64,000 bases of DNA, taken from NCBI RefSeq assembly GCF_019396325.1, contig NZ_JAHKRO010000012.1, positions 62,001 to 126,000 on the forward strand. Direction: 5' to 3'. The translations under genes were made by a program, and so were the position numbers. Positions 25,820 through 34,028 of the stretch are shown one piece after another. The stretch's first letter is position 1; each line of letters opens with the position of its first letter. Source of the stretch: Nonomuraea ceibae. GTDB lineage: Bacteria > Actinomycetota > Actinomycetes > Streptosporangiales > Streptosporangiaceae. The notes under the pieces were generated by a model, which saw only the letters and a program-made list of their open reading frames with translations, had not been told where the DNA came from and did not search any database.

Positions 25820-26512
25820 TCAGAGCGAGGGGTAGGCGCGGGCGAGGTGGTCCGTGACCGCCCGCTCGGCCTCGCCGGGGTCGCCGCCGGTGATGGCGGC
25901 GAGGATGCGCGCGTGGTCGGCCTGGAGCGCCGTGGTGTCGCCCAGCCGTTCCACCGCCTCGACCGCGTAGCGCCGCATGGAGTCGCGCAGCGACCGCATG
26001 ATGGCCCCGGTCAGCCGGTTGCCTGAGGCGTCGGCGAGCGCGCAGTGAAAGGCGGTGTCGTGCTCCACGAACTCCTCCGGCGTGCGCGCCGCCGCCATCC
26101 CTTCGTAGGCGGCGGTGAGGGCCGAGGTGTCGGCGCGGGCGGTGGCGGCGTGGCCGGCGGCCCAGCGTTCGATCATCAGCCGGGTGTCGACGACCTCGCG
26201 CAGCTCCAGGGCGGCCAGGCCGAGGTGCAGCCGGAGCAGGTCGGTCAACGCGGTGTCGGGACGGGAGACGAGCACGGCGCCCGCGTCGGGGCCCCGGCCG
26301 GCCTGGGAGGACACGACGCCGAGCGTCTCCAGCACGCGCATCGCCTCGCGTACCGACGACCGGCTGACCCCGAGCTGCTCGGCGAGCTGCCGCTCGGCGG
26401 GGAGCCGGTCGCCGGCGGTGAGGCCGTCCTCGGAGATGCGGTGCTCGATCTGCGCGAGCACGTCCTCGAACGTGCGGGTCCGCTTGACGGGACGCCAGCG
26501 GGTGTCGGTCAA
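25820..26512 (-). CDS. FadR/LldR-type GntR transcriptional regulator
   Basis: A 230-residue regulator. The winged helix-turn-helix (LTAGDRLPAERQLAEQLGVSR, then VREAMRVLETLGVV) is followed by an all-helical FCD ligand-binding domain whose metal-binding pattern appears as EHDTAFHCAL and DHARIL. FCD proteins of this kind sense lactate or related acids. It diverges from lutABC across 95 bp holding two matching palindromes. It is therefore the likely lactate-responsive repressor of the operon. Confidence 0.92.
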   Translation of the reverse strand: MTDTRWRPVKRTRTFEDVLAQIEHRISEDGLTAGDRLPAERQLAEQLGVSRSSVREAMRVLETLGVVSSQAGRGPDAGAVLVSRPDTALTDLLRLHLGLAALELREVVDTRLMIERWAAGHAATARADTSALTAAYEGMAAARTPEEFVEHDTAFHCALADASGNRLTGAIMRSLRDSMRRYAVEAVERLGDTTALQADHARILAAITGGDPGEAERAVTDHLARAYPSL

Positions 26513-26562
26513 CGAGGCCCCCTCGGAGCGTGGCGGGGATGCGGTCCGCCGATGCCATCGGA

Positions 26563-26591
26563 TATGGTCTGACCATACTGTGGTCCGACCA
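26563..26591. promoter_or_regulatory. Tandem GntR/FadR-type operators before lutA
   Basis: Two palindromes with the FadR-family core TGGTC-N-GACCA lie side by side. TATGGTCTGACCATA (26563-26577) is a perfect 15-bp dyad. TGGTCCGACCA (26581-26591) follows with centres 16 bp apart. They sit 16 bp before the lutA start and end about 50 bp from the regulator start, as expected for autoregulated divergent control by the adjacent LldR-like protein. Confidence 0.8.
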
Positions 26592-26607
26592 TACCTGAAG
26601 GAGAGGC

Positions 26608-27339
26608 GTGCGAGTCGCCCTGTTCATCACGTGTGTGAACGACACGCTCTTCCCCGGCACCGGCAAGGCCGTCGTGTCGCTCCTGCGCAGGCTGGGCTGC
26701 GAGGTCGACTTCCCCGCCGCGCAGACCTGCTGCGGGCAGATGCACGTCAACACCGGCTACCGCGCGGACGGCGTACGGCTGGCGCGTCACTTCACCGAGG
26801 TGTTCTCGGGGTACGACGCGGTGGTGGCGCCTTCCGGTTCGTGTGCCGCGATGGTCCGCGAGCAGTACCCGAAGCTGGTGCGGCCCGGCAGCAGGGGAGC
26901 GGCGGCCGTCGCGGAGGTGGCGCCGAAGGTGTACGAGCTGTCGGAGTTCCTGGTGGACGTCCTGAAGGTGGAGGACGTCGGCGCATATTTCCCGCACCGG
27001 GTGACATATCACCCGACGTGCCACTCCCTCCGCGGCCTGCGCCTGGGCGACCGCCCGGCCCGGCTCCTGAGCCGCGTGCGCGGCCTGGAGCTGGTCCCGC
27101 TCCCGGCGGCCGACGAGTGCTGCGGCTTCGGCGGCACGTTCGCGGTGAAGAACCCGGCCGTCTCCGCCGCCATGGGCGCCGACAAGGTGCGCAACGTGCT
27201 CGGCACCGGCGTCGAGGTGCTGTGCGCGGCGGACAACTCCTGCCTGATGCACCTCGGCGGCACGCTCGACCGGCAGAAGGCGGGCGTACGGGTCATGCAC
27301 CTCGCCGAGATCCTGGCCACGACGGAGGCGACGGGATGA
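26608..27339 (+). CDS. lutA: Lactate utilization protein A (iron-sulfur, CCG-domain)
   Basis: A 243-residue subunit of the LutABC L-lactate-oxidising complex. Two Cys-rich CCG domains are visible: the TCCGQMH block with GSCAAM in the first half, and TCHSLRG, ECCGFGG and NSCLMH in the second, which ligate iron-sulfur or heterodisulfide-type clusters. The GTG at 26608 follows GAAGGAGAGG. The stop overlaps the lutB start by 4 bp. Expression should be under the divergent LldR-like repressor through the two palindromes just upstream. Confidence 0.95.
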   Translation: MRVALFITCVNDTLFPGTGKAVVSLLRRLGCEVDFPAAQTCCGQMHVNTGYRADGVRLARHFTEVFSGYDAVVAPSGSCAAMVREQYPKLVRPGSRGAAAVAEVAPKVYELSEFLVDVLKVEDVGAYFPHRVTYHPTCHSLRGLRLGDRPARLLSRVRGLELVPLPAADECCGFGGTFAVKNPAVSAAMGADKVRNVLGTGVEVLCAADNSCLMHLGGTLDRQKAGVRVMHLAEILATTEATG

Positions 27340-28727
27340 GCGGCACTTTCCTCGGCATGCCAGGAAATTTCCCGAAAAATGCTGAAAAAGCGGTCCAGAA
27401 CTCGCAACTCCGCTTCAACCTCCGCAAGGCTACGCACACCATCCGGGGGAAGCGCGCGAGCGTCGTGGCCGAGCTGCCCGACTGGAAGGAGCTCCGCGCC
27501 GCCGCCAAGGCCGTCAAGGACGAGACCCTGCGCCACCTCGACCGCTACCTCGTCCAGCTGGAGGAGGCGGTCACCCGGGCGGGCGGCCACGTCCACTGGG
27601 CCCGCGACGCCGCCGAGGCCAACCGCATCGTCACCGGCCTGGTCCAGGCCACCGGCGAGAGCGAGGTCGTCAAGGTCAAGTCGATGGCCACCCAGGAGAT
27701 CGGCCTCAACGAGGCGCTGGCCGAGCACGGCATCACGGCGTACGAGACGGACCTGGCGGAGCTGATCGTGCAGCTCGGCGACGACTTCCCGAGCCACATC
27801 CTGGTGCCGGCGATCCACCGCAACCGGGCAGAGATCCGCGAGATCTTCCTGGAGAAGATGCCCGAGACGCCCGACGGCCTGAGCGACGAGCCCGCCGCGC
27901 TGGCCGAGGCCGCCCGGCTTCACCTGCGCGAGCGCTTCCTCAGGAGCAAGGTCGCGATCTCCGGCGCCAACTTCATGATCGCGGAGACCGGCACGCTGGT
28001 CGTGCTGGAGTCCGAGGGCAACGGCCGCATGTGCCTGACGCTGCCCGAGACGCTGATCAGCGTGGTCGGCATCGAGAAGCTGCTGCCCTCCTGGCGCGAC
28101 CTGGAGATCTTCCTGCAGTTGCTGCCCCGCAGCTCGACCGGCGAGCGGATGAACCCGTACACGAGCATGTGGACCGGAGCCACCGAGGGCCAGGAGTTCC
28201 ACCTGGTGCTGCTCGACAACGGGCGCACGGACGTGCTCGCCGACGAGGTGGGCCGTCAGGCGCTGCGCTGCATCCGCTGCTCGGCCTGCCTGAACGTGTG
28301 CCCGGTCTACGAGCGTACGGGCGGCCACGCGTACGGGTCGGTCTATCCGGGGCCCATCGGCGCGATCCTCACCCCGCAGTTGCGCGGCATGGGCTCGGAG
28401 CTGGACGCCTCGCTGCCGTACGCCTCCAGCCTGTGCGGCGCGTGCTTCGACGTGTGCCCGGTGGCGATCGACATCCCCGAGGTGCTGGTCGACCTGCGCG
28501 CCAAGGCCCCGCACGGGGCCGCGGAGCGGGCGGGCATGCGGGTGGCGGGCTGGGTGCTCGGCGACGAGGCGCGGCTGGCGAAGGCGCAGCGGCTGGCCTC
28601 GCGTGTACGCGGGCTGGTGCCGCGCAGGCTGCCCGGCCCGCTGTCGGCCTGGACCGACACGAGGGATCTGCCCGAGATCCCGGAAGAATCGTTCAGAGAC
28701 TGGTGGGAGCGGCATGAGCGCCCGTGA
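27336..28727 (+). CDS. lutB: Lactate utilization protein B (iron-sulfur)
   Basis: A 463-residue central subunit of the LutABC complex. The N-terminal LUD domain (about 30-290) contains TGTLVVLESEGNGRM. A bacterioferredoxin-like domain follows, with two 4Fe-4S motifs, CIRCSACLNVCP and CGACFDVCP, then a helical tail. The length is standard. It is coupled to lutA by an ATGA overlap and to lutC by a 14-bp overlap. Confidence 0.95.
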   Translation: MSGTFLGMPGNFPKNAEKAVQNSQLRFNLRKATHTIRGKRASVVAELPDWKELRAAAKAVKDETLRHLDRYLVQLEEAVTRAGGHVHWARDAAEANRIVTGLVQATGESEVVKVKSMATQEIGLNEALAEHGITAYETDLAELIVQLGDDFPSHILVPAIHRNRAEIREIFLEKMPETPDGLSDEPAALAEAARLHLRERFLRSKVAISGANFMIAETGTLVVLESEGNGRMCLTLPETLISVVGIEKLLPSWRDLEIFLQLLPRSSTGERMNPYTSMWTGATEGQEFHLVLLDNGRTDVLADEVGRQALRCIRCSACLNVCPVYERTGGHAYGSVYPGPIGAILTPQLRGMGSELDASLPYASSLCGACFDVCPVAIDIPEVLVDLRAKAPHGAAERAGMRVAGWVLGDEARLAKAQRLASRVRGLVPRRLPGPLSAWTDTRDLPEIPEESFRDWWERHERP

Positions 28728-29286
28728 GGAGATCCTCGGCCGGATCAGGCGGGCCGTCCGCGACGCGCCCGAGGTGGAGATCCCGCGCGACTACCGGACG
28801 AGTGTCCCGGTGGACGACCCGGTGGGGCTGTTCGCCGAGCGGGTGGACGACTACCGGGCCGTCGTGCACGTGCTGCCGGCGGCCGAGGTGCCGGCCAAGG
28901 TCGCGGAGCTGGTGCGGGGCAGGCGGATGATCGTCCCCGACGGGCTGCCGGACGAATGGACGGGCGGCGCGGCGGGCGGGGCCGAGCTGAGCGGCGCCGA
29001 CGGCGTGGTCACCGGCTGCGCGGTGGCGATCGCCGAGACCGGCACGATCGTGCTGGACGCGGGACCCGGCCAGGGCACCCGCGCCCAGACGCTGGTGCCC
29101 GACTACCACCTGTGCGTGGTGCGGGCGGACCAGGTCGTGGCGAGCGTCCCGGAGGCGGTCGCCCGGCTCGACCCGGTCCGCCCGCTCACCTGGATCAGCG
29201 GCCCGTCCGCCACCAGCGACATCGAGCTCAACCGGGTGGAGGGCGTGCACGGCCCCAGGACGCTCGAAGTGATCGTCAGTATCTGA
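28714..29286 (+). CDS. lutC: Lactate utilization protein C (LUD domain)
   Basis: A 190-residue LUD-domain protein, third subunit of the lactate oxidation complex. Family blocks include GCAVAIAETGTIVLDAGPGQ and WISGPSATSDIELNRVEGVHGP, the latter being the family's C-terminal signature. Start ATG at 28714, inside the end of lutB, with GGGAG upstream. Its 3' end overlaps the convergent baeRF gene by 11 bp. With lutA and lutB it converts lactate to pyruvate. Confidence 0.95.
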   Translation: MSAREEILGRIRRAVRDAPEVEIPRDYRTSVPVDDPVGLFAERVDDYRAVVHVLPAAEVPAKVAELVRGRRMIVPDGLPDEWTGGAAGGAELSGADGVVTGCAVAIAETGTIVLDAGPGQGTRAQTLVPDYHLCVVRADQVVASVPEAVARLDPVRPLTWISGPSATSDIELNRVEGVHGPRTLEVIVSI

Positions 29287-30286
29287 GCACCGCCGCGACG
29301 TCCGCCACGTCGTCGCAGAACCAGAGCTCGGCGTCCGTCATGGCCGCCGCCCTGGCCAGCGCCGAGTCGGCGCGCTCCTCGACCGGCTCGGCCACGCCCC
29401 AGGCGCGCACCTCGCCGGCGTCGGTGGAGATCTGCGTGGCGCTCTCGCCCGTCCAGACGCGGCCGGGCAGCTCGCCCGGCAGGAGCAGGGCGTGCACCCG
29501 GCCGTCGCGCAGGGCCTGGGCGACCCTGGCGAGCCCGGTGGGCCCGTTCTGCTCGCGATGGCGGTTGAGCAGCTCGGCCCGCCTGCGGTCCAGCCAGCTG
29601 TCGAGCGCGCTCTGCACGTCGCGCTCGAAGCCGCCGTGGTCGCCGCGGTGGCCGTGCTCGACCATGAGCATCCGGTCGGCCGACTTGGTGCCGAGGTGGT
29701 CGCCGAGCAGCGAGCGCGACTTCGGCTCGCCCGCGACCAGGACCAGCTCCGCGCCGATCCGCCGCACCTGCTCGTCGATCTCGTGGGCGACGGCCGTGGC
29801 GTTCTTCTCCCAGGTCTCGTCGACGGCCCGCTCGTAGCGTTTCTGCGACCAGCCGCCCTGCGCGGTCTTCTGCAACGGCCAGGACTCGGCCTCGATGGTC
29901 GCGGTGCGCGGCGAGCCGTTGGCGTACACGCTCACCTCGGCGCCCGCGTGGTCGATGATCACGCGCAGGTGCGGCACGCTCTCGCCGCGCCGCATGAGCA
30001 TGGGCGTGACCAGCGGCAGCGGCGAGACGTGCGCGAGCGGCACCGGCTGCCCGCTGAACGTCTCGGCCAGCACCACCTCACCCCCGGCGCAGAACACGGC
30101 CCGCCCGGGCGCCGGGCGCAGCACCTCGTCCTCCAGCGCCGCGGGCGGGTTCACCCCGGCCTGCTCCAGCTTGTCGCGCAGGCTCGTCCACTGCGTCGAC
30201 CTGTCCCGCTCGGTGATCGCGCCCACGTACACGGACGCGTACGGCCCGCTGCGCTCATAGAGGGGACGGATGAAGTCGAGCCGCAC
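29276..30286 (-). CDS. Bacterial eRF1-like (baeRF) protein, Rv2629-type
   Basis: A 336-residue protein resembling the archaeo-eukaryotic release factor fold found in bacteria (baeRF family 2; mycobacterial Rv2629 is a homologue linked to dormancy and ribosome hibernation). The middle part GGWSQKRYERAVDETWEKNA corresponds to the region carrying the catalytic loop in release factors, followed by the domain-2-like block ELVLVAGEPKSRSLL. It lies 3 bp after a DUF2795 gene. A role in ribosome rescue or hibernation is inferred from family knowledge, not from the sequence alone. Confidence 0.85.
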   Translation of the reverse strand: MRLDFIRPLYERSGPYASVYVGAITERDRSTQWTSLRDKLEQAGVNPPAALEDEVLRPAPGRAVFCAGGEVVLAETFSGQPVPLAHVSPLPLVTPMLMRRGESVPHLRVIIDHAGAEVSVYANGSPRTATIEAESWPLQKTAQGGWSQKRYERAVDETWEKNATAVAHEIDEQVRRIGAELVLVAGEPKSRSLLGDHLGTKSADRMLMVEHGHRGDHGGFERDVQSALDSWLDRRRAELLNRHREQNGPTGLARVAQALRDGRVHALLLPGELPGRVWTGESATQISTDAGEVRAWGVAEPVEERADSALARAAAMTDAELWFCDDVADVAAVLRY

Positions 30287-30289
30287 CGG

Positions 30290-30700
30290 TCACCACCTCC
30301 GCTTCTCCACGCCGAGCCCGAGCGCCCGCGCCACCTCCGCGATGTTGGCGAAGCGGCGTTCCGGCAGGGCGTGCAGCATCTCCGTCACCTTGTCGGGGGC
30401 GTCCATCTCACGGGCGTGCCGCAGCAGATCGCCCTTCTTCGCCGGGAAATCGGTGTCACTGAGCCATTTGGCCAGATCGCTGCGGACATCCACCCCTTCG
30501 GCGGTGATGCCTTCCGCCGTTCCCGGCTCGCGTCCGGGCGCGTAGCTGCGGACGGACTCCTCCTCGCCGGGCGCGGGCATGGGCTCGGGCTCCTTCCACT
30601 CCTCGGCGTGCGAGGTGCCCCCACCTCGGACCAGGCCCTCGGTCTCCTGCTTCTGATGCTCATCGATGCGAGGACCGTGCTTCGAGCTTCCGCGTTCCAT
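30290..30700 (-). CDS. DUF2795 domain protein
   Basis: A 136-residue protein. The first 75 residues are charged and probably disordered; the last 60 form the small helical DUF2795 domain (LAKWLSDTDFPAKKGDLLRHAR, ALPERRFANIAEVARAL). DUF2795 proteins are common in actinomycetes and are often stress-linked. Start ATG at 30700. It shares a transcript with the baeRF gene. A longer start at 30748 would run into the promoter of the divergent GNAT gene, so I rejected it. Confidence 0.8.
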   Translation of the reverse strand: MERGSSKHGPRIDEHQKQETEGLVRGGGTSHAEEWKEPEPMPAPGEEESVRSYAPGREPGTAEGITAEGVDVRSDLAKWLSDTDFPAKKGDLLRHAREMDAPDKVTEMLHALPERRFANIAEVARALGLGVEKRRW

Positions 30701-30775
30701 AGATGTCACTCCTCCCCAAAGCGCCCCTACCCCCGCTTTGGTGGACAAACATCACCAGTGTGTACGCTGCCGAGC

Positions 30776-31855
30776 GTGTTCGACGCTGACGCCGACATCG
30801 CCACCGAACGGCTGGTGCTCCGGTCGTTCGGCCCCCACGACGAGCGCCGGATCCGCTCGATCGTCGAGGCGCGGGTCCCCTTCCTGCCGCCCGGCGCCCC
30901 CGGCCACCTGTCGGGCGTGCGGCAGTGGCTCACCCACGGCGTGCACGAGCTGCACCGCTCCGGCCAGGGCAGGCACCTGGCCATGACCGACGCCGAAGGC
31001 CGCATCGTGGGCGCGATCAGCCTGTTCAAGACCTCCTGGGGCGCGGGCACCACCGAGGTCGGCTACGGCGTCCACCCCCTGCACCGGCGCCGGGGCTACG
31101 CCACCGAGGCGCTGCGCGGCCTGACCGGCTGGGTGTTCGACACCACCGCGCTGCGCCGCATCGACCTGACCGCCAACCTGGACAACCTGGCCTCGCTGCG
31201 CGTCGCCCAGAAAGCGGGCTTCACCTGGGAAGGCGTGCTCCGCGCCGCCGTGCTGGAGGACGACGGGCCGCACGACCTGGTCATGTTCGGGCTGCTGCGC
31301 GGCGACTCCCGGCTTCCCTCGGACACCCTGCCCCGCGCCGAACTGAGCACCGTACGCCTCCTGCTCAGGCCGCTCGCCGAGCAGGACATACCGGATCTGG
31401 CCGCGACCGGCGCGGACCCGCTCACCCAGGCCGGCACCGGCGTCCCGCGCGGCTACACCGAGGACGACGCCCGCGAGTGGGTCGCCGCCTCCGAACGGAT
31501 GAGGCTGCGCGGCCACGGCGCCGCCTGGGCGGCGACGGACCGGACGACCGGCCGGCTCCTGCTCAGCCTGGACGTCAGGGACGTCGACTGGATCAACCGG
31601 ACCTGCGAGGTCGGCTACATGGCCGCGCCGTGGGCCCGCGGCCACGGCTACACCGCCGAGGCCGTCGCCGCCGTCGCCCGCTGGCTCTTCGCCGAGCGGG
31701 GCTTCCAGCGGCTCCGCCTGCGCGCCGCCCCCGCCAACACCGCCTCCCTCCGCGTCGCGGAGAAGGCCGGGTTCGTCCGCGAAGGCGTCGAACGTGCCGC
31801 GCTGGGCGGCCAGGACCTGGTGGTGTTCAGCCTCATCCCGGCCGACCTGCCCTGA
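30776..31855 (+). CDS. Tandem GNAT acetyltransferase (two RimJ/RimL-type domains)
   Basis: A 359-residue protein with two complete GNAT domains, each opening with TERLVLRSF or TVRLLLRPL and carrying an acetyl-CoA loop (HRRRGYATEAL; ARGHGYTAEAV) and the LRVAQKAGF or LRVAEKAGF block. Such proteins acetylate N-terminal or small-molecule amines. The GTG at 30776 has no ribosome site but TACGCT lies 7 nt upstream, so a leaderless transcript is likely. The second domain looks as intact as the first. Target unknown. Confidence 0.9.
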   Translation: MFDADADIATERLVLRSFGPHDERRIRSIVEARVPFLPPGAPGHLSGVRQWLTHGVHELHRSGQGRHLAMTDAEGRIVGAISLFKTSWGAGTTEVGYGVHPLHRRRGYATEALRGLTGWVFDTTALRRIDLTANLDNLASLRVAQKAGFTWEGVLRAAVLEDDGPHDLVMFGLLRGDSRLPSDTLPRAELSTVRLLLRPLAEQDIPDLAATGADPLTQAGTGVPRGYTEDDAREWVAASERMRLRGHGAAWAATDRTTGRLLLSLDVRDVDWINRTCEVGYMAAPWARGHGYTAEAVAAVARWLFAERGFQRLRLRAAPANTASLRVAEKAGFVREGVERAALGGQDLVVFSLIPADLP

Positions 31856-31925
31856 AGCGCCCCGCCTCCCTGTGGTGAAAAGCCGGGAGAACCGTCACTC
31901 TGGGTACGAGGGGACGGTGAGGCGC

Positions 31926-33101
31926 ATGATCACAGTGGTCGGGTGGGACGGATCCGAACTGTCGGCCCAGGCGGTCGACCGGCTGCGCGAGGCGACCCTC
32001 GTCGTCGGGCCCGCGGCGCTGCTCGGCAGGCTCACACTGACCGCCGTGACCGCCCCCGACGACGCCCTCCTCGACACCCTCGACCTCCACCTCGAACAGG
32101 GCTCCGGCCCCGCCGTCGTGCTCGCTGCCGGCGACCCCGGCTTCTTCGGCGCCGTCCGCGCCCTGCGCGGCCACGGGCTCAAGCCGGACGTGCTGCCCGC
32201 CACCTCCCTCGTCAGCCGGGCCTTCGCCCGCGCCGGCCTCAACTGGGAGGACGCCCTCGTCGTCGCCCCCGCCGGGGCGCATCAGCTCAACCGCGTCGTC
32301 AACGCCTGCCGCGCGCACCCCAAGGTCGCCCTCGTCGTCGCGCCCGGCGTCGGCCCCGGCGACGTCGCCCGCGAGCTCGCCCCGACCACGCCGCGCTCCC
32401 TCATCGTCTGCGAGGACCTCGGCGGCCCCGGCGAGCGCGTCACCCACAGCCGCATGGGCGAGGCCACCACGCGCCCCTGGAAGGACCCCGACGTGGTGCT
32501 CGTCCTCGACCCGCTGCACCGGCCCAAGGAGCCGAGCTGGGTGGCGGGCGCCCGCCCCGGCCCCGCCGAATGGGCGCTGCCGCTGGAGTCCAGGCTGCCC
32601 GCGGAGGTCAGGGCGTACGTGCTGGCCAAGCTCGGCCCCCGGCTCGGCGACCTCGTCTGGGACGTGGGCGCGGGCGGCGGCGAGATCGCCGTCGAGTGCG
32701 CCAGGCTCGGCGCGGCCGTCGTCGCCGTCGAACGCGACGCCGCCTCCTGCGACCGGCTACGCGCCAACGTCCTCCACTACGGCGTCAAGGTCGCGCTGAC
32801 CAGGGGACAGGCCCCGCCCGCCCTCGAACCGCTGCCCGACCCCGACGCCGTGTTCGTCGGCGGCGGCGGCCCCGACGTGGTCGCCGCCTGCGCCGCGCGC
32901 CGCCCCCGCTCGCTCGTGTGCGCGCTCAACTCCGTCGAACGCGTCCCCACCGTGCTCGGCCTGCTGCGCGAGCAGGGCTACCGCGCCGAAGGCAGCCAGA
33001 TCCTGGCCGCCAGGATCGCCCTCGAACCCGACGGCTCCCACAGTCTGGCCGCCGCCGACCCCGTCTTCGTCGTGCACGCGACACCCGCGCACACAGCGTG
33101 A
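31926..33101 (+). CDS. cobL: Precorrin-6Y C5,15-methyltransferase (CbiE-CbiT fusion)
   Basis: A 391-residue corrin enzyme that methylates precorrin/cobalt-precorrin at C5 and C15 and decarboxylates the acetate side chain. Residues 1-200 are CbiE-like (VVLAAGDPGFFGAV, LVVAPAGAHQLNRVV). Residues 200-391 are CbiT-like with SAM motif I VWDVGAGGGEIAVECAR. Fusion is the usual actinobacterial form. The ATG at 31926 follows GAGGCGC. It heads a corrin/siroheme block with CbiX-like, CobT and CysG genes; no cobalamin riboswitch fits in the 70-bp upstream gap. Confidence 0.93.
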   Translation: MITVVGWDGSELSAQAVDRLREATLVVGPAALLGRLTLTAVTAPDDALLDTLDLHLEQGSGPAVVLAAGDPGFFGAVRALRGHGLKPDVLPATSLVSRAFARAGLNWEDALVVAPAGAHQLNRVVNACRAHPKVALVVAPGVGPGDVARELAPTTPRSLIVCEDLGGPGERVTHSRMGEATTRPWKDPDVVLVLDPLHRPKEPSWVAGARPGPAEWALPLESRLPAEVRAYVLAKLGPRLGDLVWDVGAGGGEIAVECARLGAAVVAVERDAASCDRLRANVLHYGVKVALTRGQAPPALEPLPDPDAVFVGGGGPDVVAACAARRPRSLVCALNSVERVPTVLGLLREQGYRAEGSQILAARIALEPDGSHSLAAADPVFVVHATPAHTA

Positions 33102-33168
33102 CCTGTCGCCCACCGGCGCCCATCGGTTATCCTCGCGTGTCTTCCTCTACGCACCGGAGCACCTTCCC

Positions 33169-34014
33169 ATGAAGCCCCCGCTCCTGCTCATCGGGCAGGG
33201 ATCGAACGACGACGCCGACTCCGCGGAGTTCGGCCGGTTCGTCCACCGGCTCCGTTGCCGGCTCGACCAGACGGCCGCCGACGTCTCGGGCGGCTACCTG
33301 GAGCGTGCCACGCCCCGCCTCAGCGAGTCCGTCGCCTCCCTCGTCGCCCGCGGCCACCACCGGCTCGTCGCCATGCCGCTCAGCCTCAACCGGCTGAGCG
33401 AGGAGCTGCCCGCCGCCCTGGAGCAGGAGCAGCGCCGCCACCCCACGCTCATGTACGACTACGGCAGGCCGCTCGGCCCCGACCCTCGCGTGCTCTCCCT
33501 GCTGGCCGAACGGCTCAACGACGCCGCCACCGACATCCCCCGGCTGCGCCCGCTGGAGCTCGTCGGCGCCCGGCCCCGCCTCCGCGCCGTCGACACGCCC
33601 CCCGCCGACGGCCTCCAGACGCACGTCGAGCCCGGCGAGACCGCCGTCGTCCTGGTCGGCGAAGGCGCCACCGACCCCGTCGCCAACGCCGAGGTCCACC
33701 GGGTGTCGCGGCTGTTCTGGGAGACGCACGCCTACGACTTCATGACCGTCGAGACCGCGTTCGTGTCGCTCACCCCGCCCGGCGTCCCCGGCGGCCTGGA
33801 GCGCTGCCGCCGCCTCGGCGCCAAGCGCGTCATCGTCGTGCCCTACCTGCTGTTCGCCGGGGCCACGCTGGAGCGCGTCTGGGCGCAGGCCCTCGCCTAC
33901 GGAGCCGGGCACCCCGAGCTCGACATCCGCTGCGCCGAGGTGATCGGCGACTGCGAGACCCTCGCCGACGTCGTCATCGACCGCTACGAGGAAGCACTTC
34001 AGCTCGTCCCGTGA
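33169..34014 (+). CDS. CbiX/SirB-like chelatase homologue lacking the usual histidines
   Basis: A 281-residue double-domain protein of the sirohydrochlorin cobalto/ferrochelatase family. The C-terminal half is typical (VANAEVHRVSRLFWE, RRLGAKRVIVVPYLLFAGATLERV). In the N-terminal half the catalytic GHGS reads GQGSN, and the second metal-site histidine region reads AMPLSLNRLSEELP with no His; the second-domain copy reads GEGATDP. Chelation therefore may be lost or altered. It sits between cobL and cobT, whose GTG overlaps near its stop. A pseudo-enzyme or metal chaperone is possible. Confidence 0.8.
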   Translation: MKPPLLLIGQGSNDDADSAEFGRFVHRLRCRLDQTAADVSGGYLERATPRLSESVASLVARGHHRLVAMPLSLNRLSEELPAALEQEQRRHPTLMYDYGRPLGPDPRVLSLLAERLNDAATDIPRLRPLELVGARPRLRAVDTPPADGLQTHVEPGETAVVLVGEGATDPVANAEVHRVSRLFWETHAYDFMTVETAFVSLTPPGVPGGLERCRRLGAKRVIVVPYLLFAGATLERVWAQALAYGAGHPELDIRCAEVIGDCETLADVVIDRYEEALQLVP

Positions 34015-34028
34015 CCGGAGGTAGTGCA

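Noticed and set aside
31856..31925. Cobalamin riboswitch before cobL
   Set aside because: Only 70 bp are available and no B12-box-like sequence is seen.
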